DNA of 64,000 bases from Odontesthes bonariensis (lineage: Eukaryota; Chordata; Actinopteri; Atheriniformes; Atherinopsidae). Below, piece by piece: positions 1 through 10,552 of this stretch. Under the pieces are notes generated by a model, which saw only the letters and a list, made by a program, of their open reading frames with translations, did no database searches and was not told the DNA's origin. Position 1 is the stretch's first letter; each line of letters starts with the position of its first letter. The DNA lies in contig NC_134520.1 in the NCBI RefSeq assembly GCF_027942865.1, positions 35,970,688 through 36,034,687 on the forward strand. The letters are read 5' to 3'. A program made the translations under genes and the position numbers.

Positions 1-174
1 AGCAGAATAAAAATTACACCAGTGGCTTCCCCCGTCCCTTCTGGCGCTCACGATTCAAGAATTTGTCAGATATGACTCATAGTGTTCGAACAGCGACTAT
101 TTGTTCGAGGCATACGAATCAGTACTGAACACCAAGGTAAACTGTCAGTTGGTCATAGTGAGGGCGCTCCTGTC

Positions 175-1160
175 TGTTACACACAGCTGTCTCCATGGCA
201 ACCAGCCACACCTCTGCTACTCCTTGTGAGCCACAGCCAAGATGGCTGCCCTGTTATAACAGGTTTACGGACACAGATATGTATAGAATGGCTAGATGTC
301 TCGTCCGCGTTGCTGGGCAACGGAGAGGAACGTCCGCAGATGGCGGCCATCTTACCACAGGCAGCTCTCTCATTGTGTTGATGGTGAAACATTCAAACAT
401 TCAAGACATAACTTGCTTAATTCTCAAACGTTTAGGTTATTATAAACATCAAAGTAGTAAGCTAATTATCACACTACAGACGAAGTCCATATTTATTTTT
501 TTTAAATAAAAACGTAAATATTTAACGTTTATTTGCCCCATGACTCAACTTTATTTACCCCTTGGGATGACTCCCTCAGGGAAATTCAAGTCCCCAGTAG
601 CTCCAAACACACACATAGGATCTCTATAAATCTAAAATACAGTATAATATAGAATACTTAATATAATATATAATTATAATATAATTAATATAGAATAGTC
701 TAAAACAAAGTGTAAAAAAGAATATAGGCTATACAAGATATACAAAGTAAAGAGAGTTAAATAAAATAACTTATAGCACTATGGTTGAGTTATTGCCCAT
801 ATTGCACTACACTTGTGTTAATCACACATTGTATGCACATAGTCTGACCATAAATAGAAAAGATATTGCACAGTAGTGACGTGAATTATTGCACAGATGA
901 CCGAATAAATAAAATATCGCACAGGGTCTTTTAGTATGTAAAATAGTGTAAAATGGTGGAGATTTCTGTGAGATGAGAGTAATAGCGTCAGAGCAGATCA
1001 CTTACCGTAACTATGGTTACCTCAGGTTTGACTGTCTCCCGGACATCTCACCCTGTGGTAAGATGGCCGACTTGTGCGGACGTTCTAAACTCAGACGTAA
1101 CACATCTAGCCATTCTAAACATATCTGTGTTTACGGAAGCCACTGTGATATGTCTGCTCC
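175..1160. repeat. Foldback (inverted-repeat) element in block A
   Basis: Two arms, about 241-365 and 1056-1146, are imperfect reverse complements. Both contain GAATGGCTAGATGT and a GGCCATCTTACCACAGG-type segment. The middle is AT-rich and non-coding. Block B carries both arms (about 13325-13435 and 14265-14360); block C has lost the right arm through a 1.26-kb deletion. The short open frames here are shadows of the repeat. It is probably a non-autonomous DNA transposon; the outer ends and target duplication were not resolved. Confidence 0.55.
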
Positions 1161-1549
1161 CAAAACAATATAACACGACAGCCTCTGTCTTTCAGCGGGC
1201 AGTAGCTCCATTGACACCCATCAAAATTTCTTCAGAAATGTTCAAGTTATCACTTCCATTAACCCGTGTGTAAACATATAACTGCTACTTATTATTTTTC
1301 TGTACTGAAAATGAGATGACTCGTAGCTCTCTTTTCCCACTCCTGAGGTACAAGTGAATGCAGAGAAAGTAAAAAGAAAGTAAAATGGCATAAAAAAGAG
1401 AGGAAATCTCACGGTTCTTTTTGTTTAGTGTTGTTATTTGACCTTATTTTTTTAAGGAATTGGTGAACTTTCAGTTCCTGTTTTATTTTGTGCATTCTCT
1501 TTAACGAACTGCATTTTTTTGCACATTCTCTCGCTCACACCTCACTCCC

Positions 1550-1990
1550 GCACATAGAATAGAATAGAATAGAATAGAACAGAAAAATGCTATTTATTTA
1601 TTATTTATCCCCCAATGGGGGAAATTAAAAAAACATGCACAAATCTGCGGTTTTGCACACACGGTGTACATATCTCGGACTTTAACTTGTGCACATACAT
1701 ATATTTACTTTATTTTGTACTCTATTTTATTCTAAATGTATATATTTTTAATCTTATTTTGTATTTTAATCTTGCTTATATATTTTATATATTTTATTTG
1801 ACATTCTACTATTCTAATTTAGGAATATTTAATTTTACTTTAACTTTCTATTAATGTTACTTTGCTACCTAGTTTATATTTTATAGTTTATAGTTTGTAT
1901 TTTGTGGACGGCGGTCAAAGGTCATTTCACTGCATGTTGTACCGTGTATAACTGTGCATGTGACAAATAAAACTTTGAATTGAATTGAAC
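1550..1990 (+). mobile_element. Non-LTR retrotransposon 3' end (block A copy)
   Basis: A GAATA microsatellite and a TTATCCCCCAATGGGGGAAA motif are followed by TTGCAC-rich, AT-rich DNA. It ends with TTTCACTGCATGTTGTACC, GACAAATAAAACTTTGAATT and short GAATT repeats, a 3'-end style common in teleost LINEs. There is no coding capacity. Equivalent sequence lies near 14760-15190 in block B, and only its last part near 30500-30655 in block C. Family assignment is by resemblance only. Confidence 0.55.
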
Positions 1991-3159
1991 TTTACTTCCC
2001 AATCTTACTTCATACCAAGTAAAAATATGATTCTGCTTTCAGAAGCTCTCATTCTGGTTTGAAGGCCTAAGTACGCTGTCATCACAACCTGGATAAACTG
2101 GGATATTAACGAGAATTCAGTTACAGTCAGTGAGGAAAAGAAAACAGCAGCAGATATCATTAAAGGCAGCCACTCACCTCATCGTTCGGTCGACTCAGAA
2201 GAACAAAGATGCATCCGTGTTCTGCCTTTTATCTGCGCTGGGCTTTTTAGTGCAGTGCCGTAAAATAACTAATGTTTAACCTTTGTGATCTTGTAAATGA
2301 TGTTATCTCAGGACTCTGTGAGTTTCCTTTACCCATGAAACAGAAACACAGATGGGTTAGTTAGACCCGGGTCAGAGCGCTGTCAGAGAAATCAGAGTTG
2401 GCTGCACACTTTTTTATCTTGGGGTTGGGCGATTATTGAGCCATATTTGCTCAAAAGATTAAAGTCCAAGAGAAGTTAACACGTGTTGAATTCTCCTTTA
2501 AAACGGTCACAAGCATATCATAAGACTTCTGGTTAGGTACTAAATACATTCACACCACCAGTCATTTGATACCCAGAGTGGATCTTTACTTTTCTTTTCT
2601 TTTTTTTCCTCTCTTTCCTCCCTTCTTCTTTCTCTCCTTCTTTTAAAAAAATCATTTATTTTTTCTACTTATATTATTTATTTTTTTCCCTTTCAAATTA
2701 TCACTACAATTAAAATTATCATTATTTTTTTTTTTCTAAATCATGTTCAGTTATTTAAAAAATGAATAAAAATTAAGTTATTAAAAAAAAAAAACTGCAA
2801 AAAAAACCTGATCCCAACACAATGGAAGACGTTTGGTATTGTTTCCTTTGTAAGAATTTTTTGAGTTATTTGAGATTAATGATTCAGCCACGATTAAAAT
2901 CTGGTGTTAAACATAATTTTATGAACCATAAATCAGTGACATCATCCCTGAGCAGCTTAAAGCTGGCAGTAATAAACAAACTCATTCTGGTTGTACTGAC
3001 GGTTGGTTGAAAGTCCACGAACACATGACAGGGAGGCAGATGGACAGCTCAACAACATCGAGGAACCAACTCTGTTGGTTTCCTTAGCTAGGAAATTGTT
3101 TTTGAATTGGCTCTATATGAATGAATTGGATTATTTTATGAATAATTATGATTACAATT

Positions 3160-3262
3160 AATTCAATTCCAATTGGCTTGAATTGGACTTTATTATCTAA
3201 GTGCCTTGAGATGACATTTGTTTTATTTGGCGCTATATAAATAAAAATTAATTGAATTGAAT
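3160..3262 (+). mobile_element. L2-like LINE 3' tail
   Basis: The sequence runs GTGCCTTGAGATGACATTTG, then GGCGCTATATAAATAAAAAT, and ends in an AATTGAATTGAATT tail, the usual 3' end of teleost L2/CR1-clade LINEs. It is a short 5'-truncated remnant. In blocks B and C the tail is cut off by a shared deletion after GACATTTGTTGTATTT. Confidence 0.7.
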
Positions 3263-3659
3263 TCTGAGTGAACCTCATCCGGCCCCGGCTGGGCCCCCGG
3301 GGGCCTTTCCTCACAGAGCCTATGATGATTTTAAAGAAAACGCATTAGTTCAACTTCAAACCATCTCATTTAATTTCATATATTGTGTGAGAAGTAGTTC
3401 TGGATATGTCCAATTTGCTGGTCGTGCATCAGATTGTTTAGTATTGTTTGGCTGTTGTTTCATTTAGCTCCAAACTGGGACAAAACTATTTAATTTACAT
3501 GTGAACAATAAGTTCAGAGATGCTGCATTCTGTGTTGTTTACACATGAAATAAATGTCTTTGTTGTGGGGATGATTTAAAGGTTAAAGATGGTTTGATGT
3601 TTATAAGTTAAATTTTATATGAGAGGTTGAATTTAGATTTTTTTTTGGTTTGATAATAG

Positions 3660-3762
3660 ATGAGCCGATCTGCTGGATTTAATCTCTGACTCCGACTTTT
3701 AAACGATGACTCGAACTTTCTGACGGCCCGGCGGAGGAGGGCAGGCAGGCGGAGGGTCTTTA
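3660..3762 (+). pseudogene. Displaced fragment resembling the pomgnt1 5' UTR
   Basis: About 100 bp matches 35021-35120, immediately upstream of the pomgnt1 start codon, with only a handful of differences. Both contain TCTGCTGGATTTAATCTC, ACTTTCTGACGGCCCGGCGG and GGGCAGGCAGGCGGAGGGTCT. The match ends before the ATG, so nothing is encoded. It abuts the end of block A at 3659 and is followed by an inverted unit of the pomgnt1 intron-3 minisatellite, which marks a rearrangement breakpoint. Confidence 0.8.
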
Positions 3763-3908
3763 AAGTTTAAAGTGAATATCTGCAGATGTTTCCATGGTAA
3801 CAGCTGCAGAGATGCACTGAAACATGTTCCAACATGAACATAAACCCAGAATCTGAGGCAGAACCAGAGTTAGTTCAGTTCTGAGCAGCTTTAAAGTGAA
3901 TATCTGCA
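3763..3908 (-). repeat. Inverted single unit of the pomgnt1 intron-3 minisatellite
   Basis: Read on the minus strand this is one unit, plus the start of a second, of the 124-bp repeat found seven times at 37857-38713. It includes GTTACCATGGAAACATCTGC and the GGTTCTGCCTCAGATTCTGG segment. It lies in opposite orientation to the adjacent pomgnt1-like 5' UTR fragment, unlike at the real gene. Confidence 0.85.
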
Positions 3909-4200
3909 GCCCCCCTGCATTCCCCAGCCCCCCTCTCCAGCTCCTCCTGGGGGGTCCTGAGGCGTTCCCAGGCCAGATGGGATATAAAATCCCTCCAAAG
4001 AGTTCTGGTTCTGCCCTTGGGCCTCCTAACCATCCTAACCAGATACCTGAACCAGAGCATTGGCTCTCCCCTGAGCTCTCTCTGGATGGTCGAACTCCTC
4101 ACCCGATCTCCATCTCTAATCGCCACCTAAAGGTGGGGGAGGGGTTTAACTACCTCCATGATCCAGAGGGCTGTGTCATTGGGGGTATGAGCCCCTGGTA
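3905..4200 (-). mobile_element. Non-LTR retrotransposon ORF C-terminal fragment
   Basis: The minus strand encodes a stretch with WFRYLVRM, RPKGRTRTLWRDFISHLAWE and TPQEELERGAGE. This resembles the C-terminal end of reverse-transcriptase polyproteins common in teleost LINEs, in which a basic GRPRTRWRDY segment precedes LAWERLGIP. No catalytic domain is present, so it is a dead 5'-truncated copy. The clade (RTE, L1/Tx1 or other) cannot be fixed from this piece. Confidence 0.6.
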
Positions 4201-4346
4201 AGGAGAGCGGTCAGACTACGGCTGTGTTCGAAACCGCCTACTACATACTACATACTCATCGATCAGACAGTATGCAGTCTTTACACACAATGCATTTTGC
4301 TCCTGCCCGAGCCGAAATCAGCCGGCCTGAAGCTGATATCTCTTAA

Positions 4347-5229
4347 AGTGACCATCCGGGATTTTGGACACAGGACCTCATTTCCAAGTCAGCCGGGGTG
4401 TAAGAAATGTGTCCAGGTGTTTTTTTTGCATTCCATGCAGTCCTTGTGAAATCCCATATCCCTGTTGCTAAGCTAGCGCAAGTGAACGGCTATGCTCTAG
4501 CCTGTCCCAAAAACAGTCTTATCCAGTTTAAACAACATTCAAAACAAAACCGTAATTATGCCAGGCTCCGAATGTAAATGTTTGTCTTCATATAATGAGG
4601 TTTGAAATAAAACCGACCTAGCACTGCCTGGATTTTAGAATGTTGAGGGACTATTTTCTCGGGGTGAGCGGAATTTTACCTCGCTGTCTTCAGTTGTGAT
4701 GTAACCACACTGTCAACAACAGGTGAGGCGCAAGAGACGTCGCTTAGCAAGGCTAGTTGTACAACTCGCTTTCGGATCGAATAGTATATTAAAAAACAGC
4801 GACATAGCAACATGGTACATCAATGTGCATATATAAACTGCAACAATAAAGCCCACAGATGGGTACCGGCAAGTTTTCACTATTTTCCGGTAAAAGATGT
4901 GGAAAGAACCAAACTCTGTTGGCTGCAGGATCTGCAGTGATCATTTCAGTCCTGACGACTTCACAAAGTCCTTCTCGAAGTTCGCAAACATAACTCTAAA
5001 AGTGTCTGCGGTGCCATGATAATTGAGTTTCTTTCAGTGTGAAATAAATAGGTTATAGAGTGTTTTCGGGGCAGGCTAAAGCATAGCCGTTCACTTGCGC
5101 TAGCTTAGAAATAGGGATATGGGATTTCACAAGGACTGCATGGAATGCAAAAAAAACACCTGGACACATTTCTTACACCCCGGCTGACTTGGAAATGAGG
5201 TCCTGTGTCCAAAATCCCGGATGGTCCCT
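4347..5229. mobile_element. Nested palindromic element with TTAA target duplication (Kolobok- or piggyBac-like)
   Basis: TTAA lies at 4343-4346 and 5230-5233. The ends are AGTGACCATCCGGGATTTTG and the complement of AGGGACCATCCGGGATTTTG. Long arms (about 4347-4500 and 5080-5229) are inverted copies of each other. Removing the insert restores the single-TTAA sequence seen at 62550 and 40550. The centre carries a broken THAP domain. TTAA duplications, RRG-type ends and a THAP domain together suggest the Kolobok superfamily, but piggyBac cannot be excluded. Confidence 0.8.
4812..5019 (+). pseudogene. Degenerate THAP-domain fragment inside the nested transposon
   Basis: An ATG at 4812 opens a frame with the THAP-type start MVHQCAYINCNNKAH followed by SFHYFPVKD and an LCWLQDL segment. 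It hits a stop after about 41 codons. The adjacent frame continues with ICSDHFSPDDF, the conserved Cys-x2-His half of the THAP zinc site, and ends at TGA 5017-5019. A deletion of the expected spacer between the halves has broken the frame. THAP domains are DNA-binding modules of several transposases; this copy cannot make an intact one. Confidence 0.75.
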
Positions 5230-5719
5230 TTAAGCTATAAACTCTGTAAACTTTAGCAACATTTGAAACATTTTCAGGCGAGAAAGTAGTCGTTTAGATC
5301 CCCAACGTGTTGAAAACATGACAAAATACCAGCTATTTACAATTTTGTTCCCACGAATTTGGCGCTACTAAAGCTAGCCGCAGTGAGCTAACGCACTTCC
5401 TGTTATTTTCCCAAAATAAAATACCCGTTGCCTTTTATCATAGGGAAAGCCATTACCATACAATTGGTGCTTTTGTTTTGAAAACAGGAAGTGAACCTAC
5501 CCTCGTTGTAGCTAGCTTGAAACTGCCATTTTGACAGGAAATGACGATCGGCGACGTCACGTTACGTTGCATCTTGGGTAGTTTGAGTATGAGTAGTAAC
5601 CTCATGATGCATACCCAACATTTCGAAGAATCTCGTATGCATCTAGAACTTAAAAAAAGTTCAAGTTAGTTGGAGTAGTGGGAGTAGTAGGAGAAGTAGG
5701 CGGTTTCGAACACAGACTA

Positions 5720-6323
5720 AGAGTGATTCAAAGGCCTTGATGGAGCAGCATCATTTTAGAAAAGTCACCTCACCTGGAAAAGGAAACCGGTGAGTTCCTG
5801 GTGGCAGAGCCAGGATTCTGGGGCTCGGCCCACAGAAGCAACGACATGTCACCTTCACGTGGGCCCATCACTTGTGGAGAGGAAATATGAGGTGGAATTC
5901 AGTGGGAGCTGGGCGGGGGCGGGGTCCTGGGTGTTCTGATTCCTGTCAGGGTAAACGGACTCAGCAGGCCAGTTCGTACAGCTAACAGTTTTCTGGCAAA
6001 AGTCCAGTGTTGTCTGAATTCTCAGTTGAGTTTTTCTGTCTGGATTTAACATTTTTCACTCTACATTCATCCAACCTGCACTTTCTTTGAATGAAGTGTC
6101 ACGTGATCACCGTATGTTGTGTGTAGGAACGAAGCATCAAATGACCGTGATGCGCCCATTCATTTGAGAGCTCTCAGAGCTAGCACGGGCTAGCCTGAGT
6201 CGGAACCACCGCTGTAGAGCCTTTTGTGTTGAGTCAGCCAGCACAAAGAAAGCCTGGCTGTGTTGAGGACGTACTGTGTAATCGCATCGTTAAACTTATT
6301 CTTGTGTTCTCCTCTCCTTCCAG
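5720..6323. other. Intergenic or intron sequence upstream of the zinc-finger exon
   Basis: No coding exon is recognisable here. The short first coding exon normally expected for this class of fish zinc-finger gene was not found in this interval. The last 20 bases form a pyrimidine-rich tract ending in CCTTCCAG, the splice acceptor of the following exon. Confidence 0.5.
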
Positions 6324-7195
6324 AACTCCCTAAGCATTACATCTGTAGTGACGAGGAAGTTCTGACTAATGAGCCGCTCTGTAAGAAGAAGAGGAACTCC
6401 GGTCTGGACCGGGGAGAAGCAGCACCTCCACAGATTAAAGTGGAGGAGGAGGATTTCTGTATCAGTCCGGAGGAAGAACCATTTGTTCTGAAGCCAGAGA
6501 TGGATGCTTGTATGGTCACTCCAACTTATGAGGACAGTGAGGACAGTGAAGAGGAAGCAAACATGGATCAGCCTCTGTCTCCCAACGCTGCTGCAGCTGA
6601 GAGGCAAGACGAGGAAGCAACCGGTCAGAAAGCTGCTAAAAATGCAGCGAAGAAGCTGATTAAAAGACGTCCCATTAACAGAAGTCACACCGACGACGTC
6701 GACGGCTCTCAAACTTCCGAGATTCAGCGTGTTTCCAATACGGCCAAAAAGTTTATCAAATGTGAGTTCTTTGGGAAAAATTTTCGGTCTAAATCTAAAA
6801 CGAAGAAACATTACGTGTCCCACACAAACGAGAAGCCGTACATGTGCAATGCCTGCGGGAAAAGATTCAGCCACGTGTCGACCTTAAAGGTTCATTCCAG
6901 GATCCACACCGGGGAGGGCTTGTGGTTCTGTAAAATATGCGGGAGAGGTTTCACCCGAAGAGATATTCTGAGACTCCACATGAGAATTCACACGGGCGAA
7001 AAGACGTACTTTTGCAAAACATGCGGGAAAAGTTTCAGGCACAGTGGAACTTTGACCGACCATGTGAGAACTCACACAGGTGAGAGGCCTTTCTCCTGCC
7101 ACATCTGCTGGAAAAGTTTCACTTATAAAAGGGGTTTGACCGTGCACATGAGAACTCACTCGGCTGAAAATCTGTATTCTTGTGAGACTTGGTAA
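6324..7195 (+). CDS. C2H2 zinc-finger protein, main (3') exon
   Basis: Probable nuclear DNA-binding transcription factor of the teleost C2H2 zinc-finger expansion. The exon begins after the acceptor CCTTCCAG at 6323, with the first codon split (phase 1), so an earlier exon is needed; an ATG at 6260 lies in the presumed intron and is not used. The first part is the acidic linker typical of this family (ELPKHYICSDEEVL, APPQIKVEEEDFC, VTPTYEDSEDSEEE), then a lysine-rich region. Zinc fingers follow: one degenerate (CEFFGKNF lacks the second Cys), then four intact ones (MCNACGKRF, FCKICGRGF, FCKTCGKSF, SCHICWKSF) joined by HTGEK/R-like linkers. The protein stops in a truncated further finger, CETW, where Trp replaces the second Cys. 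DNA targets are unknown. Confidence 0.85.
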
Positions 7196-7326
7196 ATGAA
7201 AGTAAAGCAGCCAGATGCTGAGGGAGGTGACGGCAAACTGAAGGCATTTTTTTCCCTCCGTTGTTCTTACCAAAAACAGACAAAGTTCAGTTCTGATAAT
7301 GGCTGACAAAAGGCAGAATGTATATA

Positions 7327-7929
7327 CAGTGGAAACCGCTTATCGTGATCACGTTGGTCCAGAGCCAATTTGAACACTATAAGCGGTTGATTACTAAAAC
7401 CGAATTTGTATTACATGTACAGTGGAAACTGCAGGTGCTTTTCCCGGGCGCCGTCGTTTTCTTTCTCCGTCGTTAGCATTCATGACTGTCTCTCGTTGCT
7501 TAATTAGACTACACAAGGTAGCCTGAGGAATGCCAAGCTTCGCCGCAGCATCTCATTGGCTCGTTTTTGGTAATTTGTCATACGCCTCGAGGAGACTACG
7601 TTTTTCATTCAGAGAAAATTACTTCCTTTTTCCAGCCATGATTCGCGCGCTTGCTGCAACTCGTTACGTTAGCTAGCGAGGCAGAAGCAGACGTCCAGAA
7701 AGGAATCAAGGGAGTAAAAAATAAAATAGCTACACGTAGTTTTAAAATTATTTTTGCACATGTTTACATTCATAAAATGGGCAAAAATTAACATTATAAG
7801 CGGATTTCTTGATTACTATAAACAAATTATTTAAACAGCATTTGTATAGAAATGATTCTGTCCCAAGCCTTTTGATCTATATAAGCGGTTGATTACTATA
7901 TCCGTGACCACTATAAGCGGTTTCCACTG
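7327..7929. mobile_element. Tc1/mariner-superfamily (pogo/Tigger-like) non-autonomous element
   Basis: The terminal inverted repeats are CAGTGGAAACCGCTTAT and ATAAGCGGTTTCCACTG, flanked on both sides by TA (7325-7326 and 7930-7931), the target duplication of this superfamily. ATAAGCGGTTGATTACTA occurs near both ends. No transposase frame remains in the 603 bp. Assignment to pogo/Tigger rests on the end sequence and the TA duplication. Confidence 0.75.
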
Positions 7930-8690
7930 TATCAATAATGCGAAGAAATGCTATTAGAAGACTTAAAATTATAAATATTAGCAGAACATGCGGAGATGAA
8001 TGTTTTGTGCATCTCTGTACTGTCTAAAAGTAAGATTTGTGACTTCTTTAAACTTTCACTATTCTGATGTGTAACCTCAGAAACGTCATAGTTTCCATAG
8101 CAACTGAGGTCATTTTGTTATTCATTGTATGTGTGATCGTCTATGGCTTTATTGTCCGAGGCTTTTGGGCTCACATTGGACAGAACCAGACTCAGGATGG
8201 TCAGTGTTGGAGTTCAACTGTAATGTTCCACTTGGGCGATGCTCTCTTTTTCTCAGTTGTGTTCACACGACAACTAGCGTAAAACTGACCTCATGTGCCT
8301 GTCAGCCATTTTGGTTGTTGTTGAACTTTTTTGGCTTTTATCTTAACGTTGTACCTGCACAGATGTGTTCAGATATATATGTCAGCTATATGTCAGCCAT
8401 GACGGGAATATTCCTCAGACTGGTGCTGCAAAACAGTTTGAGAATGTAGCATTTAGCTCTGAATTTATCTGAAAGGGCTCATCAATTGGTTGGAGGGGGG
8501 GGTGTTAGGTAAGCAATACTTATTTATCTCCGAAGGAAAAGGGGACTATACCTCTACGAAACGGAGAGGAGATGAGGGGAATCTGAATTGGGTGGTTTTG
8601 TGAGCTGTTGGTAAAAACACTAAATAATATCCAGAACTGCGTAAAGCTGAACATCTGTTGGCGGCGTTATCTCGGCCACCAGTCCAGGAT
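7930..8690. other. Intergenic sequence without a recognised gene
   Basis: No convincing exon was seen. A G-rich run (GGAGGGGGGGGTG) lies near 8492. From about 8640 an L2 reverse-transcriptase C-terminal fragment begins and continues after the palindromic insertion that starts at 8699. Confidence 0.4.
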
Positions 8691-9757
8691 CACATTAAAG
8701 GTACAGTTTGCCTCTTTTGACATGAAGCTGTATAACATCCCATATCAGCAGCATCATTTATGAACATCTTCTTACCCCCTGCTGCGTCCTGTGAGCAGAG
8801 TTCCAGCCTCGTTTTGGTGTTGATGAAGGTAGTCCGGCTAGTTGGCTGGGGTTTAAAAAATAAAGTTCAACAGAGTAATACATTTGCTACACAAAATCGT
8901 TCTCCAGGAAAAAGTCAGACCTCACAATCGCTTGGCCCTATTTTTGCCTGCCTTGATATCAATGCATCCAATATAAAACTGTGCAGACCGAAGTGCAGAG
9001 CGAGCAGTCCCCTGCTTCTGAGCAGCAAACACAGTAACAGGCGCGGCTGTCGGCAGGCGGCAGCAGGCAGTGATACGAAGGGAGAGAAAATAGGGCCAAG
9101 AGATTGTGAGGTCTGACTTTTTCCTGGAGAACCATTTTGTGATGCAAATGTATTACTCTGTTGAACGCATATTGTTCTGAGAAGCAAAACGCTTTATTTT
9201 TTAAACCCCAGCCAACTAGCCGGACTACCTTCATCAACACCAAAACGAGGCTGGAACTCTGCTCACAGGACGCAGCAGGGGGTAAGAAGATGTTCAGAAA
9301 TGATGTTGCTGATATGGGATGTTACACAGCTTCATGTCAGAAGAGGCGAACTGTCCCTTTAAAGTCCCGCTGATTGCGTGTAAATGCTTGAATGGTCCGG
9401 CACCGGCTTCTCCGTCAGACTTTGTCACACTTGAAGGTCATCAGATCAGCAGTCGCTTGTTCGCCGGCCCCATCGTCCGACGCCGTGAACAGATTGTGCT
9501 CTTCGTCTTCTCTAAATCTTTTAAGTTTACTTTCTGTCCCTTTCTTAGGGATAAACAAAGCTTTAGGTGCTTTGTTTTCATAGTTTGAATTGAGAATGTG
9601 TTCAAATTCATTAGTTTAATTTAGTCTTTTACACCTTTTCAAATGTAAAATGATTGTGTGAATTATTGCAGTTTTTTTTATACTATGTTCTGTGCAACAC
9701 TTTGGTTCGGTTCACTTATTTTTGAATGTGCTGTATAAATAAACTGACTTGACTTGA
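8640..9757 (+). mobile_element. L2-like LINE fragment interrupted by a palindromic transposon
   Basis: Before the insertion the plus strand encodes a degraded HLLAALSRPPVQDHIK segment. After it, the same frame resumes with VPLIACKCLNGPAP, matching the C-terminal region of L2 proteins. The copy ends near 9757 with CAACACTTTGG, GTGCTGTATAAATAAACTGA and CTTGACTTGAC. The frame joins exactly when the insert at 8699-9358 and one TTAA are removed. Confidence 0.7.
8699..9358. mobile_element. Palindromic (foldback) MITE with TTAA target duplication, copy 1
   Basis: TTAA lies at 8695-8698 and 9359-9362. The ends are AGGTACAGTTTGCCTC and the complement of AGGGACAGTTCGCCTCTTCT. Arms of nearly 300 bp are inverted copies of each other, including GACATGAAGCTGT, CCCCTGCTGCGTCCTGTGAG and TAGTCCGGCTAGTTGGCTGG, around a small GC-rich centre. 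A second copy lies at 36069-36711. Open frames on both strands are by-products of the palindrome. TTAA plus AGG ends suggest a Kolobok- or piggyBac-like origin. Confidence 0.85.
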
Positions 9758-10552
9758 CGCTGTGCTGTTCTTACTGTCTGCTGCTCTCGTTCTTCTTCTT
9801 TATACTTTACAAGTTGAAGCGATTATTGAGGCCATCGGCTTGGCGTGCATTGGCGGCGTTCTTTCGTGACTCATCCAGCGGCATTCCTTCCTGGCCAATC
9901 GGTGGCCTGCAGTCTGTAGACGTCGCATTTTCATCTCGACTTAGCTCGCTTGGAACCCCGGCCGAGTAGGTTGCTAAAAATGGACCCGAGCCGGTTGCTC
10001 TTACCTGGTGTAAAACCCTAGAAGTCGAGCCGGGTCGGTACTGGTGGAAAAGGAGCACAAGTGTCCTCGGTAAGTTGATCTTGCCGGCTCTGGCTGAGAT
10101 TAACGGGACAGAATTAGTCCTGATGGATTCTCTCCCAGAACTGAATCTGTGCCGAGCAGCCAATCAAAAAGGAACTCCTTCCACTTTCATTTTTGTGAGT
10201 TTTTACTTGGTTGTAAAGTAAAGGAGTCGGCATTTATACAGCCTTTTAAAATTAATCTTTAATTTACTTTTTTTTACACATAAAACAAAGATGAAGCATA
10301 ATATTGCATTATAAGATATGATGACAGGAAGGGAAACATTTATATTTAAAGCTCATATTGGATATAGTTTTTCATTCTTTTAAAGCCTTTAGAAGCTACT
10401 TAATAATTACAGAATTCCATCTTGAAATGAATCTTAAAGTGTTGATAGTCAGTGTGAGGTTTGATGGAGACCTTTTTCATGCGATAAACACCAACATCAT
10501 TCTGGATTTGATGCAGTATTGTTCCAGACAGCTCAGCTTTGCCAGAAACTCT

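Larger units (their letters stand above)
1..3659. repeat. Segmental-duplication block A (partial IFIT-cassette copy)
   Basis: This stretch aligns by eye with block B from 13077 and block C from 29913, beginning in all three with the same AGCAGAATAAAAATTACACC start. Blocks B and C lie directly downstream of the IFIT cassettes, so A is probably the trailing half of a third cassette cut by the window edge. It holds a foldback element, a LINE 3' end, pyrimidine-rich tracts near 2580-2740 and an L2-like tail, and no convincing gene. A retains about 186 bp (roughly 3229-3414) that B and C both lack, so B and C look like the closer pair. Homology stops at 3659, where a pomgnt1-like fragment begins. 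Confidence 0.85.
4221..5717. mobile_element. TIR DNA transposon with GTGTTCGAAACCGC ends (host of a nested insertion)
   Basis: The left end reads GCTGTGTTCGAAACCGCCTA and the right end is its reverse complement, followed by CACAGAC. Inside are short tracts of TACTACATACTAC and a body shared with 62464-63021 and, in part, with 40440-40600. Those two copies are uninterrupted at the site where this one carries the nested element at 4347-5229. It has no transposase. The superfamily is not determined because the target duplication is unclear. Confidence 0.75.

Noticed and set aside
82-509. Overlapping open frames repeated at 13157-13578 and 29993-30429 as a possible conserved gene
   Set aside because: They lie in the left arm of a foldback repeat, are open on both strands because of the inverted structure, and have no domain or splice context.
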